A DNA stretch of 64,000 nt from positions 248,001 to 312,000 of the forward strand of contig CP150566.1 of assembly GCA_049487715.1 (NCBI GenBank), written 5' to 3'. The notes under the pieces are model-generated. The model saw nothing but the letters and a program-made list of their open reading frames with translations. It did no database searches and was not told where the DNA came from. Made by a program: the position numbers and the translations under genes. Positions within the stretch are counted from its first letter, which is position 1, and every line of letters starts with the position of its first letter. The DNA comes from Pycnococcus provasolii. Lineage: Eukaryota; Chlorophyta; Pseudoscourfieldiophyceae; Pseudoscourfieldiales. Below, piece after piece: positions 1 through 9,204 of the stretch.

Positions 1-42
1 GCCGCCGCAGACGGCATTTCCCACACATACGCACGGGCAGCC

Positions 43-924
43 ATGGACATAGAGAAGTTGAAGCGCATGGCCTCGGCCGTGCGAACAGGAGGACGAGGAA
101 GCGTGCGGCGTAAGAAGAAGGCGGTCCACAAGACCACATCCACCGACGTAAGTTTTAAACACTAGCGCGCGAACGCGAGCGGCGCACACGGAGCGGGGAG
201 AATAGCAAGGGGGGGGGCGGGGCCGGGGACCTTTCTCGGCAGGGTGATGGGGCGACGTGTCTCGTGGACGTGCTCGTTTGTCGGCGCTCGTTTGCGCTGC
301 GCAAACCTCCTTTGCACGTGCACAACATGCGCGTGCGAGCGGGAAGATGGCTCGTCTGACGACAAAAACGCATGATATCTTGTCATTGGCAAAGACTGTG
401 TTTTTGTGCTTTGACTTGTTGGGGGTACCACGAGTGCGCGCGACGACGAAAGGTGGAGAAGCGGCGGGTGTGAGAGCGATAGGGAAACGCCACATTATCG
501 CACAAGAATCAATATTCTCACGCCAATTACCTCATCTTTTATACACCCACGCAATCCCAAACCTCAGGATAAGCGCCTACAGAACACACTGAAACGTCTT
601 GGCGTGAATACGATCCCCGGCATCGAGGAGGTGAACATCTTCAAGGACGAGACGGTGATCCACTTCACCAACCCAAAAGTGCAGGCGTCCATCGCTGCCA
701 ACACCTATGTCGTCTCTGGACCGTCGCAAACAAAGAAGCTGCAGGACCTTCTCCCTGGCATCATCTCACAGCTCGGAACGGACAACCTCGCGAACCTCAA
801 GAAGATTGCGCAGGAGTACGGCAACAGCGCTGCTGCTGCCTCCGGAGCCGACGCCGCTGACGACGACGACGACGACGACGTGCCCGAGCTTGTCGAAAAC
901 TTCGAAACAGCGGCCAACGCTTAA
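43..924 (+). CDS. BTF3: Nascent polypeptide-associated complex beta subunit (BTF3), two exons
   Basis: Exon 1 is 43-147 and exon 2 is 568-924, giving 153 aa. The intron (148-567, 420 nt) starts GTAAGT and ends CAG, and the frame is kept across it (...TTSTD then DKRLQNTLKRLG...). The product has the basic N-terminus with RRKKK that NAC-beta uses to contact the ribosome, followed by the NAC domain (about residues 40-110, GVNTIPGIEEVNIF, VIHFTNPKVQAS, NTYVVSGPSQTK) and an acidic C-tail with a run of Asp. With NAC-alpha it binds nascent chains at the ribosome exit in the cytosol. Length and domain order fit the family. A TGTAA lies about 15 bp after the stop, a likely poly(A) signal. The ATG at 43 is in frame and close to the window edge; no other candidate start is visible. 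Confidence 0.93.
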
Positions 925-1077
925 GTGACCAAATAACAGCCGTGTAACAGTCAAGGGGTAAGCGCCTTTTCTTTTGAGTACGATGATGGAATTTCCTATT
1001 GATTTTTACAAAGCGGTGTGTTAAATGCGACGACGACGACGACGACATAACAATGAGACGACGTGCTGGTAGAACTC

Positions 1078-2413
1078 TTACGTCCACAGCTTCTTCAGAC
1101 TCTCGTTCTTCTCGTCCGTCTTTGCGAGAACCTTCGCCACCGCCATCTCAAAGTCCTCCTGCGTGACGTGCACGCGCCTCTCGCGCAGCGCGTACATGCC
1201 AGCCTCCGTGCAAACAGCCTTAAGCTCTGCGCCAGATGCTTCCGACATTTTCTGCGCCACAACCTCAAGCTTGATATTACGCGTAAGGTTCATCTTGCGG
1301 CTGTGAATCTTCAAAATGGAAACGCGATTCACCTCGCTCGGCTTGGGGAATTCAATCTTACGGTCGATGCGACCAGGTCGCAGCAGAGCCGAGTCGAGAA
1401 TGTCGAGGCGGTTCGTCGCCATGATCACCTTGATCTTTGAGCTCGTCTCGAAGCCGTCCAGCTGGTTGAGCAGCTCGAGCATAGTGCGCTGCACCTCGCT
1501 GTCTCCGCCTCCGCCGCCCTCCATGCGTGCACTACCGATGCTGTCAATCTCGTCCATGAAGATGATAGACGGCTGATGCTCGCGCGCCATGATGAACAGC
1601 TCACGGACCATGCGGCTTCCCTCTCCGATGTACTTTTGCACGAGCTCCGAACCGCTGACGCGGATGAACGTGCAGTCGGTGTGGTGTGCCACCGCTCGCG
1701 CGAGAAGCGTCTTTCCCGTTCCTGGCGGTCCGTACAGGATGACTCCCTTCGGCTGCGCGATGCCGAGCGATTCGAACAGCTCTGGGTGCTTAATGGGAAG
1801 CTCGACCACCTCCTTGATCTCCTTAATCTGCTGGTCAAGTCCGCCGACCATGTCGTACGTGCTGTCGGGAACTTTCTCCACCTTCATGAGGCTGACGAGC
1901 GGATCCACCTTGGACGGAAGCAGCAGGTGCAGCGCGTAGCTGTCGTTGCGCAGCGCGACGCGTGCCGCGGGAATCACCTTGGCGACGTCAATATCCTTGT
2001 CGAGGTCGACGACGTACTGCGAGTGTGTGTGTGTGTGGCATGTGTAAGAGCGTTAATTTTTGAATCCTCCAGCACATGACGCACATAAGCGGTTCTTTCT
2101 TTGTCAAAAGTCCAAAACTTACCTTTCCCTCTGGGTGCACTTTCACGAGAACTTTTCCTTTTCCCATGACTTTAACGACTTCTCCGACGTACGACCCTGG
2201 TTCCTGGAGGAGTTGGAGTTCCTCTCTGAGCATGCGCACGGAGCGGTTGACGTCGTTGCGCTGCGCCTCGAGACGTCGTAGGTTTTGCGTTTTTTCGCGC
2301 AGGAGTATTTCCATGGATTCGATCTTGGACTTGTAGAAGTTGGTGACGGACGAGTCGTTTGCACCACCCACAGCTGTGGGGTTCACCGGCAGGGGCATGG
2401 CCGCGGACGCCAT
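1078..2413 (-). CDS. RPT6: 26S proteasome regulatory ATPase RPT6 (PSMC5), two exons
   Basis: On the minus strand, exon 1 is 2413-2123 (97 codons) and exon 2 is 2016-1078; the 106 nt intron reads GTAAGT...GCAG on that strand. The joined protein is 409 aa, the usual length for RPT6. It has an N-terminal coiled coil (about 25-70), an OB domain, and an AAA+ domain with Walker A GPPGTGKT (193-200), Walker B IIFMDEID, and the second region of homology around [21 protein letters not shown]. Sequence blocks such as [15 protein letters not shown] and [22 protein letters not shown] are diagnostic of RPT6 rather than other RPTs. It unfolds substrates in the 19S base. It is transcribed divergently from the V-ATPase E gene; the shared spacer holds a telomere-like tract. 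Confidence 0.96.
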
Positions 2414-2572
2414 GAGAGGAAAGGGCTGGGGAGGTGAGAGTGAGAGTGAGGGAGGGGCGGGAAAGGAAAGGAAAGGGGGGGGGGACGGGGAGGGGGCAAA
2501 AACCTAAACCTAATAACAGCATCATCTGCTTCTCTATCTGCTTCATGGTTTGCGCATGGGTTGGGTTGGGGT

Positions 2573-2648
2573 TTCGGGGTTCGGAGTTCGGGGTTCATGT
2601 AGTTCGGGGTTCGGGTTAGGGTTAGGGTTAGGGTTAGGGTTAGGGTTC
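2573..2648. repeat. Interstitial telomere-type tract between divergent genes
   Basis: Three copies of TTCGGGGTT (2573-2581, 2587-2595, 2603-2611) run directly into about five TTAGGG units (2614-2647). The tract sits in the 393 bp between the starts of RPT6 (minus) and V-ATPase E (plus). It may be a promoter element comparable to plant telo-boxes; that function is inference. Confidence 0.85.
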
Positions 2649-2806
2649 GTAGGCCCAAGGTCGGGAGTCGCCCTCCTAGTCCCTGCCTGCTTTGCGGCTT
2701 TTTGCCTGGCGCATCTCACGCGTCTCTTTGCGCTCTCTCGTAAAGATTCTTCATCCTTGCCGTTCCAAGCTTCTCCTGTGCTCCGCCATCGTACCTTACG
2801 GGTGAT

Positions 2807-3541
2807 ATGGCGTCCGGCGGCGCGCTCACGGATGCGGAGGTCAGCGCGCAAATACAGCAGATGGTCAGCTTCATCAAGGCGGAGGCGCTCGAAAAAGCCG
2901 ACGAAATTAGGACCGCCGCGGAGGAGGAGTTCGCCGTCGCCAAAGACCAGGTCGTCGAGGCGGAGCGTGCTCGCATTCTCAAGGAATTCAAGCGACGCGA
3001 GGATACCATGCTCGTCAAGGCGAAGATTGAAAAGTCCGCACAGCAAAACGCACAGCGAATCGACGTGCTCGCTTCGCGAGATCAGCTTGTGAGAGACGTT
3101 CTCGCAACGGCGCGAAGGAGGCTCGGGGAAGTCTCCGACCCGTCGTCCGCCACGTACGCACAAACGCTCAAACACCTCGTGCTCGACGGAGTGAAAAAAT
3201 TACTCGTGCCGAACAGTGTCGTGCAGCTCGTCGTGAGGTGCCGTGCGTGCGACGTGACACCGGCGCGCAGTGCGGTCTCAAACGCGCAGCAGACTCTTGG
3301 CGAGTCGCAAGTTCGCCTCACACTCGACGAATCAACACCTCTGCCGCCCCCTCCCACCGCGGCGGATGCGGACGACGACGATGAAGAGGACGGCGTTGAC
3401 AAGAGCACCGCTTGCCGAGGTGGCGTCGTCGTCTCCACGGCAGATGGAAAGGTGATTGTAGACAACACACTCGACGCTCGGCTGAGGCTATGCTTTCAAG
3501 GTGCACTGCCGCAGGTGAGAAGCCTTCTCTTCTCGCAATGA
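2807..3541 (+). CDS. VMA4: V-type proton ATPase subunit E
   Basis: An intron-less 244-aa protein. The N-terminal half is a long charged helix (ALTDAEVSAQIQQMVSFI, KADEIRTAAEEEF, AKDQVVEAERARI, VKAKIEKSAQQNAQRI), the pattern of the peripheral-stalk E subunit that pairs with subunit G. The C-terminal half carries the globular domain with IVDNTLDARL-type residues (VIVDNTLDARLRLCFQGALP), typical of the family end. Usual length is about 225-230 aa; the excess is a Pro/Asp/Glu-rich insertion around residues 177-200. The start at 2807 is the first ATG in frame and gives the family N-terminus. It shares a bidirectional spacer with RPT6. Confidence 0.93.
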   Translation: MASGGALTDAEVSAQIQQMVSFIKAEALEKADEIRTAAEEEFAVAKDQVVEAERARILKEFKRREDTMLVKAKIEKSAQQNAQRIDVLASRDQLVRDVLATARRRLGEVSDPSSATYAQTLKHLVLDGVKKLLVPNSVVQLVVRCRACDVTPARSAVSNAQQTLGESQVRLTLDESTPLPPPPTAADADDDDEEDGVDKSTACRGGVVVSTADGKVIVDNTLDARLRLCFQGALPQVRSLLFSQ

Positions 3542-3627
3542 AGTGTGTGTGCTTTTCATCAACCTCAGTAAAAACGAGCTTGAACCTTCTGTTGTTGTTT
3601 TTTCATTCTTGCTTTGTTCTTACAATT

Positions 3628-4839
3628 TCACATGAGATCTCCCACGTTAGCTGGAAGTTCGTCGATGCTCGTGCGGTAGAAACGCTCGAGATCTTTCAGC
3701 TGCTTGATGTCGTCACCCTCGCACACAAACGTGATGGCGACGCCCTTACGTCCAAATCGCCCTCCACGTCCGATGCGATGCAAGTACGACTCGCGCTTCG
3801 GAGGTAGGTCGTAGTTCACCACGAGGCTCACCTGCTGCACGTCAATGCCACGCGCCCAGATGTCCGTGGTGATGAGCACACGCGTCTTTCCCTCGCGAAA
3901 TTCCGCCATGACGCTCTCTCGATCGCCCTGCGGCATCTCGCCGTGCATGGAGCTGACGGTGAAGTTGTTCGAGCGCATCTCCTTCGCGAGCCAGTCCACC
4001 TTCTTGCGCGTGTTGACGAAGATGACACTCTGCGTGATGGTGAGTGTGTCGTACAGGTCGCACAGCGTGTCAAATTTCCACTCCTCCTTCTCGACATCGA
4101 CGTGGAACTGCCGAATGCCGTCGAGCGTAAGTTCGTCGCGTCGCACCAGAATGCGCACGGGTTCGGTGGTGAACTTGTTCGCGACGTCCATCAAATCAGG
4201 TGGAAGCGTCGCGCTGATGAGCACCACCTGCACATCTGGCGGCAAGTGGCGGTACATGTCGTACATTTGTTCCTTGAATCCTCGGTTGAGCATTTCGTCC
4301 GCCTCGTCGAGAACGAGCAGTTTGATTTTCTTCGTGACGAGGTGTTTTCGCTGAACGAGGTCGTAGACGCGTCCTGGCGTTCCGCTTACAACTTGGACGC
4401 CCGCCTCAAGCTTCTTGATGTCCTCGCCAAGTGACTTGCCACCAATGCAGCAGTGTGTGTTGATTGCCATGTACTCTCCCAGCTGTCTTGCGAGCGTTCC
4501 TGTCTGCTCCGCGAGTTCGCGCGTTGGCGAGAGGATGAGCACCTGCGGGTCCCGGTGCGACGTCGACGCGACTTGGCACGCCGCGAGTGCGATCATGGAC
4601 GACTTTCCCGTTCCTGACTGTGCCTGTGCGATGACGTCGCGTCCTTGAATGATGGGAACGATTGCACGCTGTTGGATGGCGGACGGTCGTTCGTACCCGT
4701 ACTCGTAGAGTCCCTTGAGGAGGTCCTCCTTGAGGTTCATCGACTCGAAGCTTGAGGTGACTGTGACGTCGCGGGACACGGTGAAGTCCGCGCTCGCGAC
4801 GTCCTTTGCGGCACGGCGCGCGTCGGCGTTGAGCGGCAT
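3628..4839 (-). CDS. EIF4A3: DEAD-box RNA helicase eIF4A-III (exon junction complex core)
   Basis: A 403-aa protein with Q motif ([12 protein letters not shown]), motif I AQSGTGKS (73-80), motif Ia PTRELAEQ, motif II DEAD (about 177-180), SAT in motif III, and the C-terminal HRIGRGGR. The stretch [19 protein letters not shown] and the end [11 protein letters not shown] assign it to eIF4A-III rather than the translation factor eIF4A-I. It would clamp RNA in the exon junction complex, consistent with the introns seen in neighbouring genes. The start was placed at 4839 (MPLNADARR); the frame stays open upstream but adds only a hydrophobic stretch unlike the family. An AACCCCGAA motif lies about 100 bp upstream (4941-4949). 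TGTAA follows the stop on the coding strand. Confidence 0.93.
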   Translation of the reverse strand: MPLNADARRAAKDVASADFTVSRDVTVTSSFESMNLKEDLLKGLYEYGYERPSAIQQRAIVPIIQGRDVIAQAQSGTGKSSMIALAACQVASTSHRDPQVLILSPTRELAEQTGTLARQLGEYMAINTHCCIGGKSLGEDIKKLEAGVQVVSGTPGRVYDLVQRKHLVTKKIKLLVLDEADEMLNRGFKEQMYDMYRHLPPDVQVVLISATLPPDLMDVANKFTTEPVRILVRRDELTLDGIRQFHVDVEKEEWKFDTLCDLYDTLTITQSVIFVNTRKKVDWLAKEMRSNNFTVSSMHGEMPQGDRESVMAEFREGKTRVLITTDIWARGIDVQQVSLVVNYDLPPKRESYLHRIGRGGRFGRKGVAITFVCEGDDIKQLKDLERFYRTSIDELPANVGDLM

Positions 4840-5137
4840 CGTCGACGGAGGAAGTAATATAATTATGGCGGCGGCGGAGACGCAAAAACCAGCAAGGGGG
4901 AAAAGAAAAAACACAAAAAGGAAAAAAGGAAAAAAACCAGAACCCCGAACTACATCAGATTACTGTATGCGCACAATCTAACTTAGCCCATAAGCAACAG
5001 CGGATCCCCAAGTCCCTGCCAAACCAGTACGAGATGGGCTTTGTTGTTGTGTTTGTTCTGTTCCCCTCCTTCCTACTTCTTCGCTCATTCCCGTGCCCAC
5101 TTCTCGGCCAGGTCGAGGGTTTTCGCGCAACCGCACC

Positions 5138-5763
5138 ATGTCCTTCGCCTCCGCCGCTCGCTCGCTCGTGCGCCGCGCCGGGACGTCCGTGCCGGCCGCG
5201 AAGGTGCCTGTCAGGAATATGTCGTCAGGACACTCCATCGAGGAGGAAATTGGTACGTATCAACACGAGTTGCAAACAACGGCTCGGCTCGGCTTCCGGG
5301 TGGGAGTCGTGGACGCCTGAGGAGAGGGGAAAGGGGGGGAAGCAGCGTGCCTTGTACGGCTCGGTGCGAATCTTTTGTACGGGCTTGCTTTATGCTTGGT
5401 CTTGAGGGATGTGGCAGACTTGCGACGCGTTCCACGCGGTTGTCCTCTTGCTCTGTGAAACAGTCTCATGGCACCACGGTCCGTCTCAAACAGAAGTGAC
5501 TCACGACACGACGAATCCTCCCCCACAACACAACGTTTTACGCACGTATGCTCTGCGCAGCGCACATGGACACGTGGCGCCAGGTGACGTACGTGGTAGT
5601 GCCGGCATGCTGTGCATTCTTTGCCTACACCATGACGCAGAGCCACCACCACGACACGGGCGAGAAGCCCAAGTACAGCTGGATGCGCATGCGCAACAAG
5701 GCGTACCCGTGGGGACCGTGCGGCCTCTTTGAGATGAAAGGCTGCCCAGAGGCGGAAGGCTGA
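5138..5763 (+). CDS. COX6A: Cytochrome c oxidase subunit 6A, plant type, two exons
   Basis: Exons 5138-5252 and 5561-5763 join in phase 1 to give 105 aa; the 308 nt intron is GTACGT...GCAG. Exon 1 encodes an Arg/Ala/Ser-rich mitochondrial presequence (MSFASAARSLVRRAG). Exon 2 encodes TWRQVTYVVVPACCAFFAYT, a single membrane helix, then KYSWMRMRNKAYPWGPCGLFE, which matches the conserved plant COX6a end (PWGPDGLFE). It is a small inner-membrane subunit of complex IV. TGTAA occurs 35 bp after the stop. Without the splice the upstream ATG frame ends soon after, so the intron model is well supported. Confidence 0.88.
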
Positions 5764-5914
5764 AAAAATAAGTCAACCAAAGCGGACTTGCGACGTGTAA
5801 CGCACGTCGACAACCTCTCAAACAAACTCTTATAACGTCTTTTTTTCTGGTAGTCTCGCAAAGATTTACAAAGAGAAGGAACGAATGAATGCTCTTCTTC
5901 CTCAGTCAGTCAAG

Positions 5915-6325
5915 TTAGTGCACGACGGCGTTGAGAGGCTTGGCGTGCACTTTCGCCAAGTCGATTGCTGTATCTCGCTCAACGTCCACTTCCCCCACGA
6001 GTGCGATGTTGTCACCTCGGATAACCTGCAGTCCGAGCACGACACACTCGACGCCTTGTTTTGCGCTGTAAACGCGTTCGTGGCTTTCGTCGAGAATGAT
6101 GTTCATCACCTGGTCGTATCCTCGCAGCACGCCCACAATAACGCGTCCGTCGTTCGTGACAACTTCAATTGTGCTGTCAACTAAATACGACAAGCCTGCG
6201 TCTCGTGACGAGTCCTTCGAGGGTCGCGCTCTGTTGTTGTGAGCACGACCACCACCACCACCACCACCACCGTTAGCCTCCTCTTGTGTTTTGGAACGTT
6301 TCGCGGACGGGACGTCGTCACTCAT
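5915..6325 (-). CDS. LSM8: U6 snRNA-associated Sm-like protein LSM8 with an N-terminal extension
   Basis: A 136-aa protein. Residues about 45-136 form the LSM8 Sm fold: LVDSTIEVVTNDGRVIVGVL (Sm1), GYDQVMNIILDESHERVYS, VVLGLQVIRGDNIALVGEVD (Sm2) and the LSM8-specific end HAKPLNAVVH. LSM8 distinguishes the nuclear LSM2-8 ring, which binds the U6 3' end, from the cytoplasmic LSM1-7 ring. The family is normally about 96 aa; here some 40 extra residues precede it, including KRSKTQEE and a run of about eight Gly. The ATG at 6325 is the first in frame. It is divergent from the DUF4602 gene with about 180 bp between starts. Confidence 0.92.
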   Translation of the reverse strand: MSDDVPSAKRSKTQEEANGGGGGGGGRAHNNRARPSKDSSRDAGLSYLVDSTIEVVTNDGRVIVGVLRGYDQVMNIILDESHERVYSAKQGVECVVLGLQVIRGDNIALVGEVDVERDTAIDLAKVHAKPLNAVVH

Positions 6326-6507
6326 GGCAAGCTGGCACAGCAGCTGTGCAGTGAGAGAGTAGAGTGACGAGAGCCACCGGAGAGGGGGAGAGAAAGAAGG
6401 GCACGGCGGCGGCGGTGAGTGCAGTTTTGAGGGTGAGGGAAAACCCGAAACTCACTCACCCTGACCAGTTGTTCGGGGTTCCACAATACGCCGCCATTGC
6501 CCTTGCC

Positions 6508-6551
6508 ATGGCGCCTCGCGTCGTGCGCTTCCACGACCCGCTCGCGCTGCA

Positions 6552-6584
<33 letters not shown>

Positions 6585-6942
6585 AGCCTCCAAGCAGCAG
6601 CACAAGCCGTCACTCAACAAGCAGAACACGCAACACAGCGAGGCTCAGCGCGCTCACGCATCCCTCGCTGACTTACGCGCGGAGGTGGAGTCGCTCGGCG
6701 CGTCTCAGTTCAGCAAACACAAAAAGAAAAAGTACATGGACGAAAAACTATCAGCAGTGCACGGAATACGCAAGCAAAAGCAGCAACGTCTCCCGCAAAA
6801 CATCGGACTCGGAATCAAGAGGAAATCCGTCGAGAGAAGTAAGAAGGAAGCGGAACACTTACGTCTGAGCGGAATGGAACTCTCACTCAGGTCGAAGAAA
6901 CTGCGCAAAAAAGCAAGACGCGCGAAGAAGGCGGCAAACTAA
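6508..6942 (+). CDS. DUF4602/C1orf131-like small basic nucleolar protein (tentative)
   Basis: A 144-aa, strongly basic protein. The central part, with LRAEVESLGASQFSKHKKKK followed by LPQNIGLGIKRKS and ending in RRAKKAAN, resembles the plant branch of the DUF4602 family (human C1orf131), members of which are associated with the small-subunit processome. The N-terminus has an unusual run of Thr-Gln dipeptides from a CAGACG microsatellite (6557-6583). The start at 6508 was preferred over open sequence from 6364 because the extra 48 residues are non-descript and TTCGGGGTT sits at 6471-6479. Assignment rests on motif memory and needs a profile search. Confidence 0.55.
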
Positions 6943-7056
6943 GACCGCTCATTCTGTTATGGAATGTACTTTACTTTGTACAATGGTTAGGCGGCAAACA
7001 GCTAAAAAATAAACATTGCGTAAGTACTACACTTTATCTGTACATTTCCTGTCATA

Positions 7057-8412
7057 CTAGTTTGAACTTCTCGAAGTCCACAAAGCCTCCACGAGCTCGT
7101 TGCGGTGCCATTCCTCAAGCTGGTCGAGCACGCCACCCAGGCCCGACGCGTTGCCGACGAAGTTCTCGACGTCAAACACAGACACGCCACACCGGTGATC
7201 CGTCACGCGATTCTGAGGGAAATTGTACGTGCGTATCTTCTCGCTTCGTAGGCTCCCGGCAATCTGGCTCGTGCGCTGATCACTCAGCTCTTTCATCTGC
7301 TCCTCGAGCTGAAGAGCAAACAGGCGAGCGCGCAGCACACTCATCGCCTTGTCGCGATTCTTGTGCTGACTGCGTCCATCCTGGTTCACCACCACAATAC
7401 CACTTGGTATGTGCGTGATGCGCACCGCGCTCTCCGTCGTGTTGACGTGCTGCCCACCCGCACCTTGAGAGCGCATCGTGTCGATGCGAAGGTCGCTGTC
7501 CAAGATAACGACTTCGCCAGCCACAGGCTGCGGGTACACGACGACCGTTGCAGTGGATGTGTGCAACTTCGCCTTCGCCAGATGGCCCGGAACACGCTGC
7601 ACACGGTGCACGCCGCTCTCATGGCGCATGCGTCTGTAAGCGCCATATCCAGAGATCTCGCACGTCGCCTCGCGGTAACCTCTGAGGTTTGTCGTCGATA
7701 CGTCGTGAGCCTCGAACTGCCATCCCTCCTGCTCCGCGAGCTTCTCGTACATGTGAAAGAGCTCGCTCGCAAATAACGCCGCCTCCTCTCCGCCGACACC
7801 CATGCGAACTTCCACGACGACGTTACGGGTGTCATCGCCGCCGTCCACCTCTCCGCCGCGCAGCTCGGTTTCCAGAAGCGCGCCGACGCAAGCCTCCTCC
7901 GATTCGTCAAGTTTTTCGTCGATTGCCGCGAGTTCGTCCTCAGCCATGGCAAGCATTTCGGCGTCGTCGCGGCTCTCCTCGACGAGCTTCGCCGTCTCGC
8001 CGCGTTCCTGCATCAGGGCGACGATGCGTTGGTAGTGCGCGATCGCCGGTTCCAGAATTGCGCGTCTTTTCTCCCGCTCGACTGACGCGTGGCCATCCTC
8101 TAGTTCGTTGGTCAGTGCGTGCATGTGCGGTACGAGCGGCGCATAGCGCGGCACGCGTTCGTTCGCGGCGACAGACGGGCCAGCAGGTTTCGCCGCCCCT
8201 GCGAACGGCCGAGCCGTCAGTCTCCACAGACACCACGAGCTGGCACCACGAGAGACTGCGGACCTGCCTGCAGATTCAGCGAGAGACTCTGCGCAACTCC
8301 TCCTCCCAAGGTTGGCAAACGCGTGTTCGCAGTGTGTAACAGCTGTGGCCTCGCCCAGCGCCACAAAGCGAGGCCACAGCTGGGATCGCAACGTGCTCCG
8401 GAGCACGGACAT
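7057..8412 (-). CDS. PRF1: Mitochondrial or plastid peptide chain release factor 1 (RF1/PrfA family)
   Basis: A 451-aa class I release factor. The catalytic GGQ lies in [20 protein letters not shown] (around residue 317), followed by [19 protein letters not shown]. Upstream are the PCRF domain ([18 protein letters not shown]) and the RF1-type codon-recognition region. About 100 residues at the N-terminus are Arg/Ala/Ser-rich and look like an organelle transit peptide. It hydrolyses peptidyl-tRNA at UAA/UAG codons. The start at 8412 is the first ATG after a telomere-like tract (8486-8553); the frame is open further up only through that repeat. Which organelle it serves is not decided by the sequence. 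Confidence 0.9.
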   Translation of the reverse strand: MSVLRSTLRSQLWPRFVALGEATAVTHCEHAFANLGRRSCAESLAESAGRSAVSRGASSWCLWRLTARPFAGAAKPAGPSVAANERVPRYAPLVPHMHALTNELEDGHASVEREKRRAILEPAIAHYQRIVALMQERGETAKLVEESRDDAEMLAMAEDELAAIDEKLDESEEACVGALLETELRGGEVDGGDDTRNVVVEVRMGVGGEEAALFASELFHMYEKLAEQEGWQFEAHDVSTTNLRGYREATCEISGYGAYRRMRHESGVHRVQRVPGHLAKAKLHTSTATVVVYPQPVAGEVVILDSDLRIDTMRSQGAGGQHVNTTESAVRITHIPSGIVVVNQDGRSQHKNRDKAMSVLRARLFALQLEEQMKELSDQRTSQIAGSLRSEKIRTYNFPQNRVTDHRCGVSVFDVENFVGNASGLGGVLDQLEEWHRNELVEALWTSRSSN

Positions 8413-8485
8413 GTTGGTGAACCGGAAAACAACGAAAGAGGAGGGGGGGGGGAGACGACGACCCGGACAGGTAACCCGAACAGGT

Positions 8486-8553
8486 AACCCCAACCCTAAC
8501 CCTAACCCCGAACCCCGAACCCCGAACCCCGAACCCCGAATTCTAACCCCGAA
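8486..8553. repeat. CCCTAA/CCCCGAA tract upstream of the release factor gene
   Basis: Two to three CCCTAA units followed by at least five CCCCGAA-type units, ending at the start of an AT-richer spacer. It lies 75-140 bp upstream of the release factor start and about 160 bp upstream of the small gene at 8711. Confidence 0.85.
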
Positions 8554-8710
8554 TAATGAATCAAGCACGTGAGTTTGTAAATTACAGGGGAGCACAGGGG
8601 TTGGTTATTAGCCTTGCAAATGCAACGCCCCCTCTGCAACCTTCGCCGTCCTCCCCCCCCCCTCGAGTCACCTTTTTCCGCCCTTGCATCAATCATCATA
8701 CTTTACCGTG

Positions 8711-9004
8711 ATGGTGGTGGTGGTGGCGCGTTCCCGTTCCCGTTCCAGGCCCGCTCATTGTTGGACTCTTGTGCTTTTCGTTTTTCAACTTACGTGTTTC
8801 TTGTCAATTGGGTTGGTGGCCGGTGGAAGACTGCACCAAGTCAAGGGGTACCTCGAGCGCGAACGAAGGGAGGACCTCTACAGAAGGCCAGAACCAGCAC
8901 GACGGAGAGCAAGAACGACGGCGCTCGCTGACAGATTTGGGGACTCAGAAGGAGTGTTGAGCAGGTACCAAAGACGGGGCTTGCGGAGTAAGGTAACCAC
9001 GTGA
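8711..9004 (+). CDS. Hypothetical 97-aa single-span membrane protein
   Basis: From the ATG at 8711 the frame encodes a basic N-terminus, one hydrophobic helix (about residues 17-41, TLVLFVFQLTCFLSIGLVAG) and a charged C-terminus (LERERREDLYRRPEPARRRA, ending RRGLRSKVTT). The helix plus basic tail is a plausible tail- or signal-anchored protein, but I do not recognise a family and a competing frame is also open nearby. It fills the space between the release factor and the Patched-like gene. Treat as a candidate. Confidence 0.35.
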   Translation: MVVVVARSRSRSRPAHCWTLVLFVFQLTCFLSIGLVAGGRLHQVKGYLERERREDLYRRPEPARRRARTTALADRFGDSEGVLSRYQRRGLRSKVTT

Positions 9005-9204
9005 GAAACAACGATGTTGCCACCTCAGCCGTCGACGGCAAACGCTTCGCGCGCTCGCGAGCAACCAACCTCAATTTCGCAATTCGGAACGTCAGGTGCG
9101 CCTTCGAACGCGTGGCGTTACGTCAACGAACTTGGCCTTGTTACAACTAGTATTCATTTATCTACCTATACAAAAAAATAGTCCTTTTCCTCGTTCTGCC
9201 TGTT

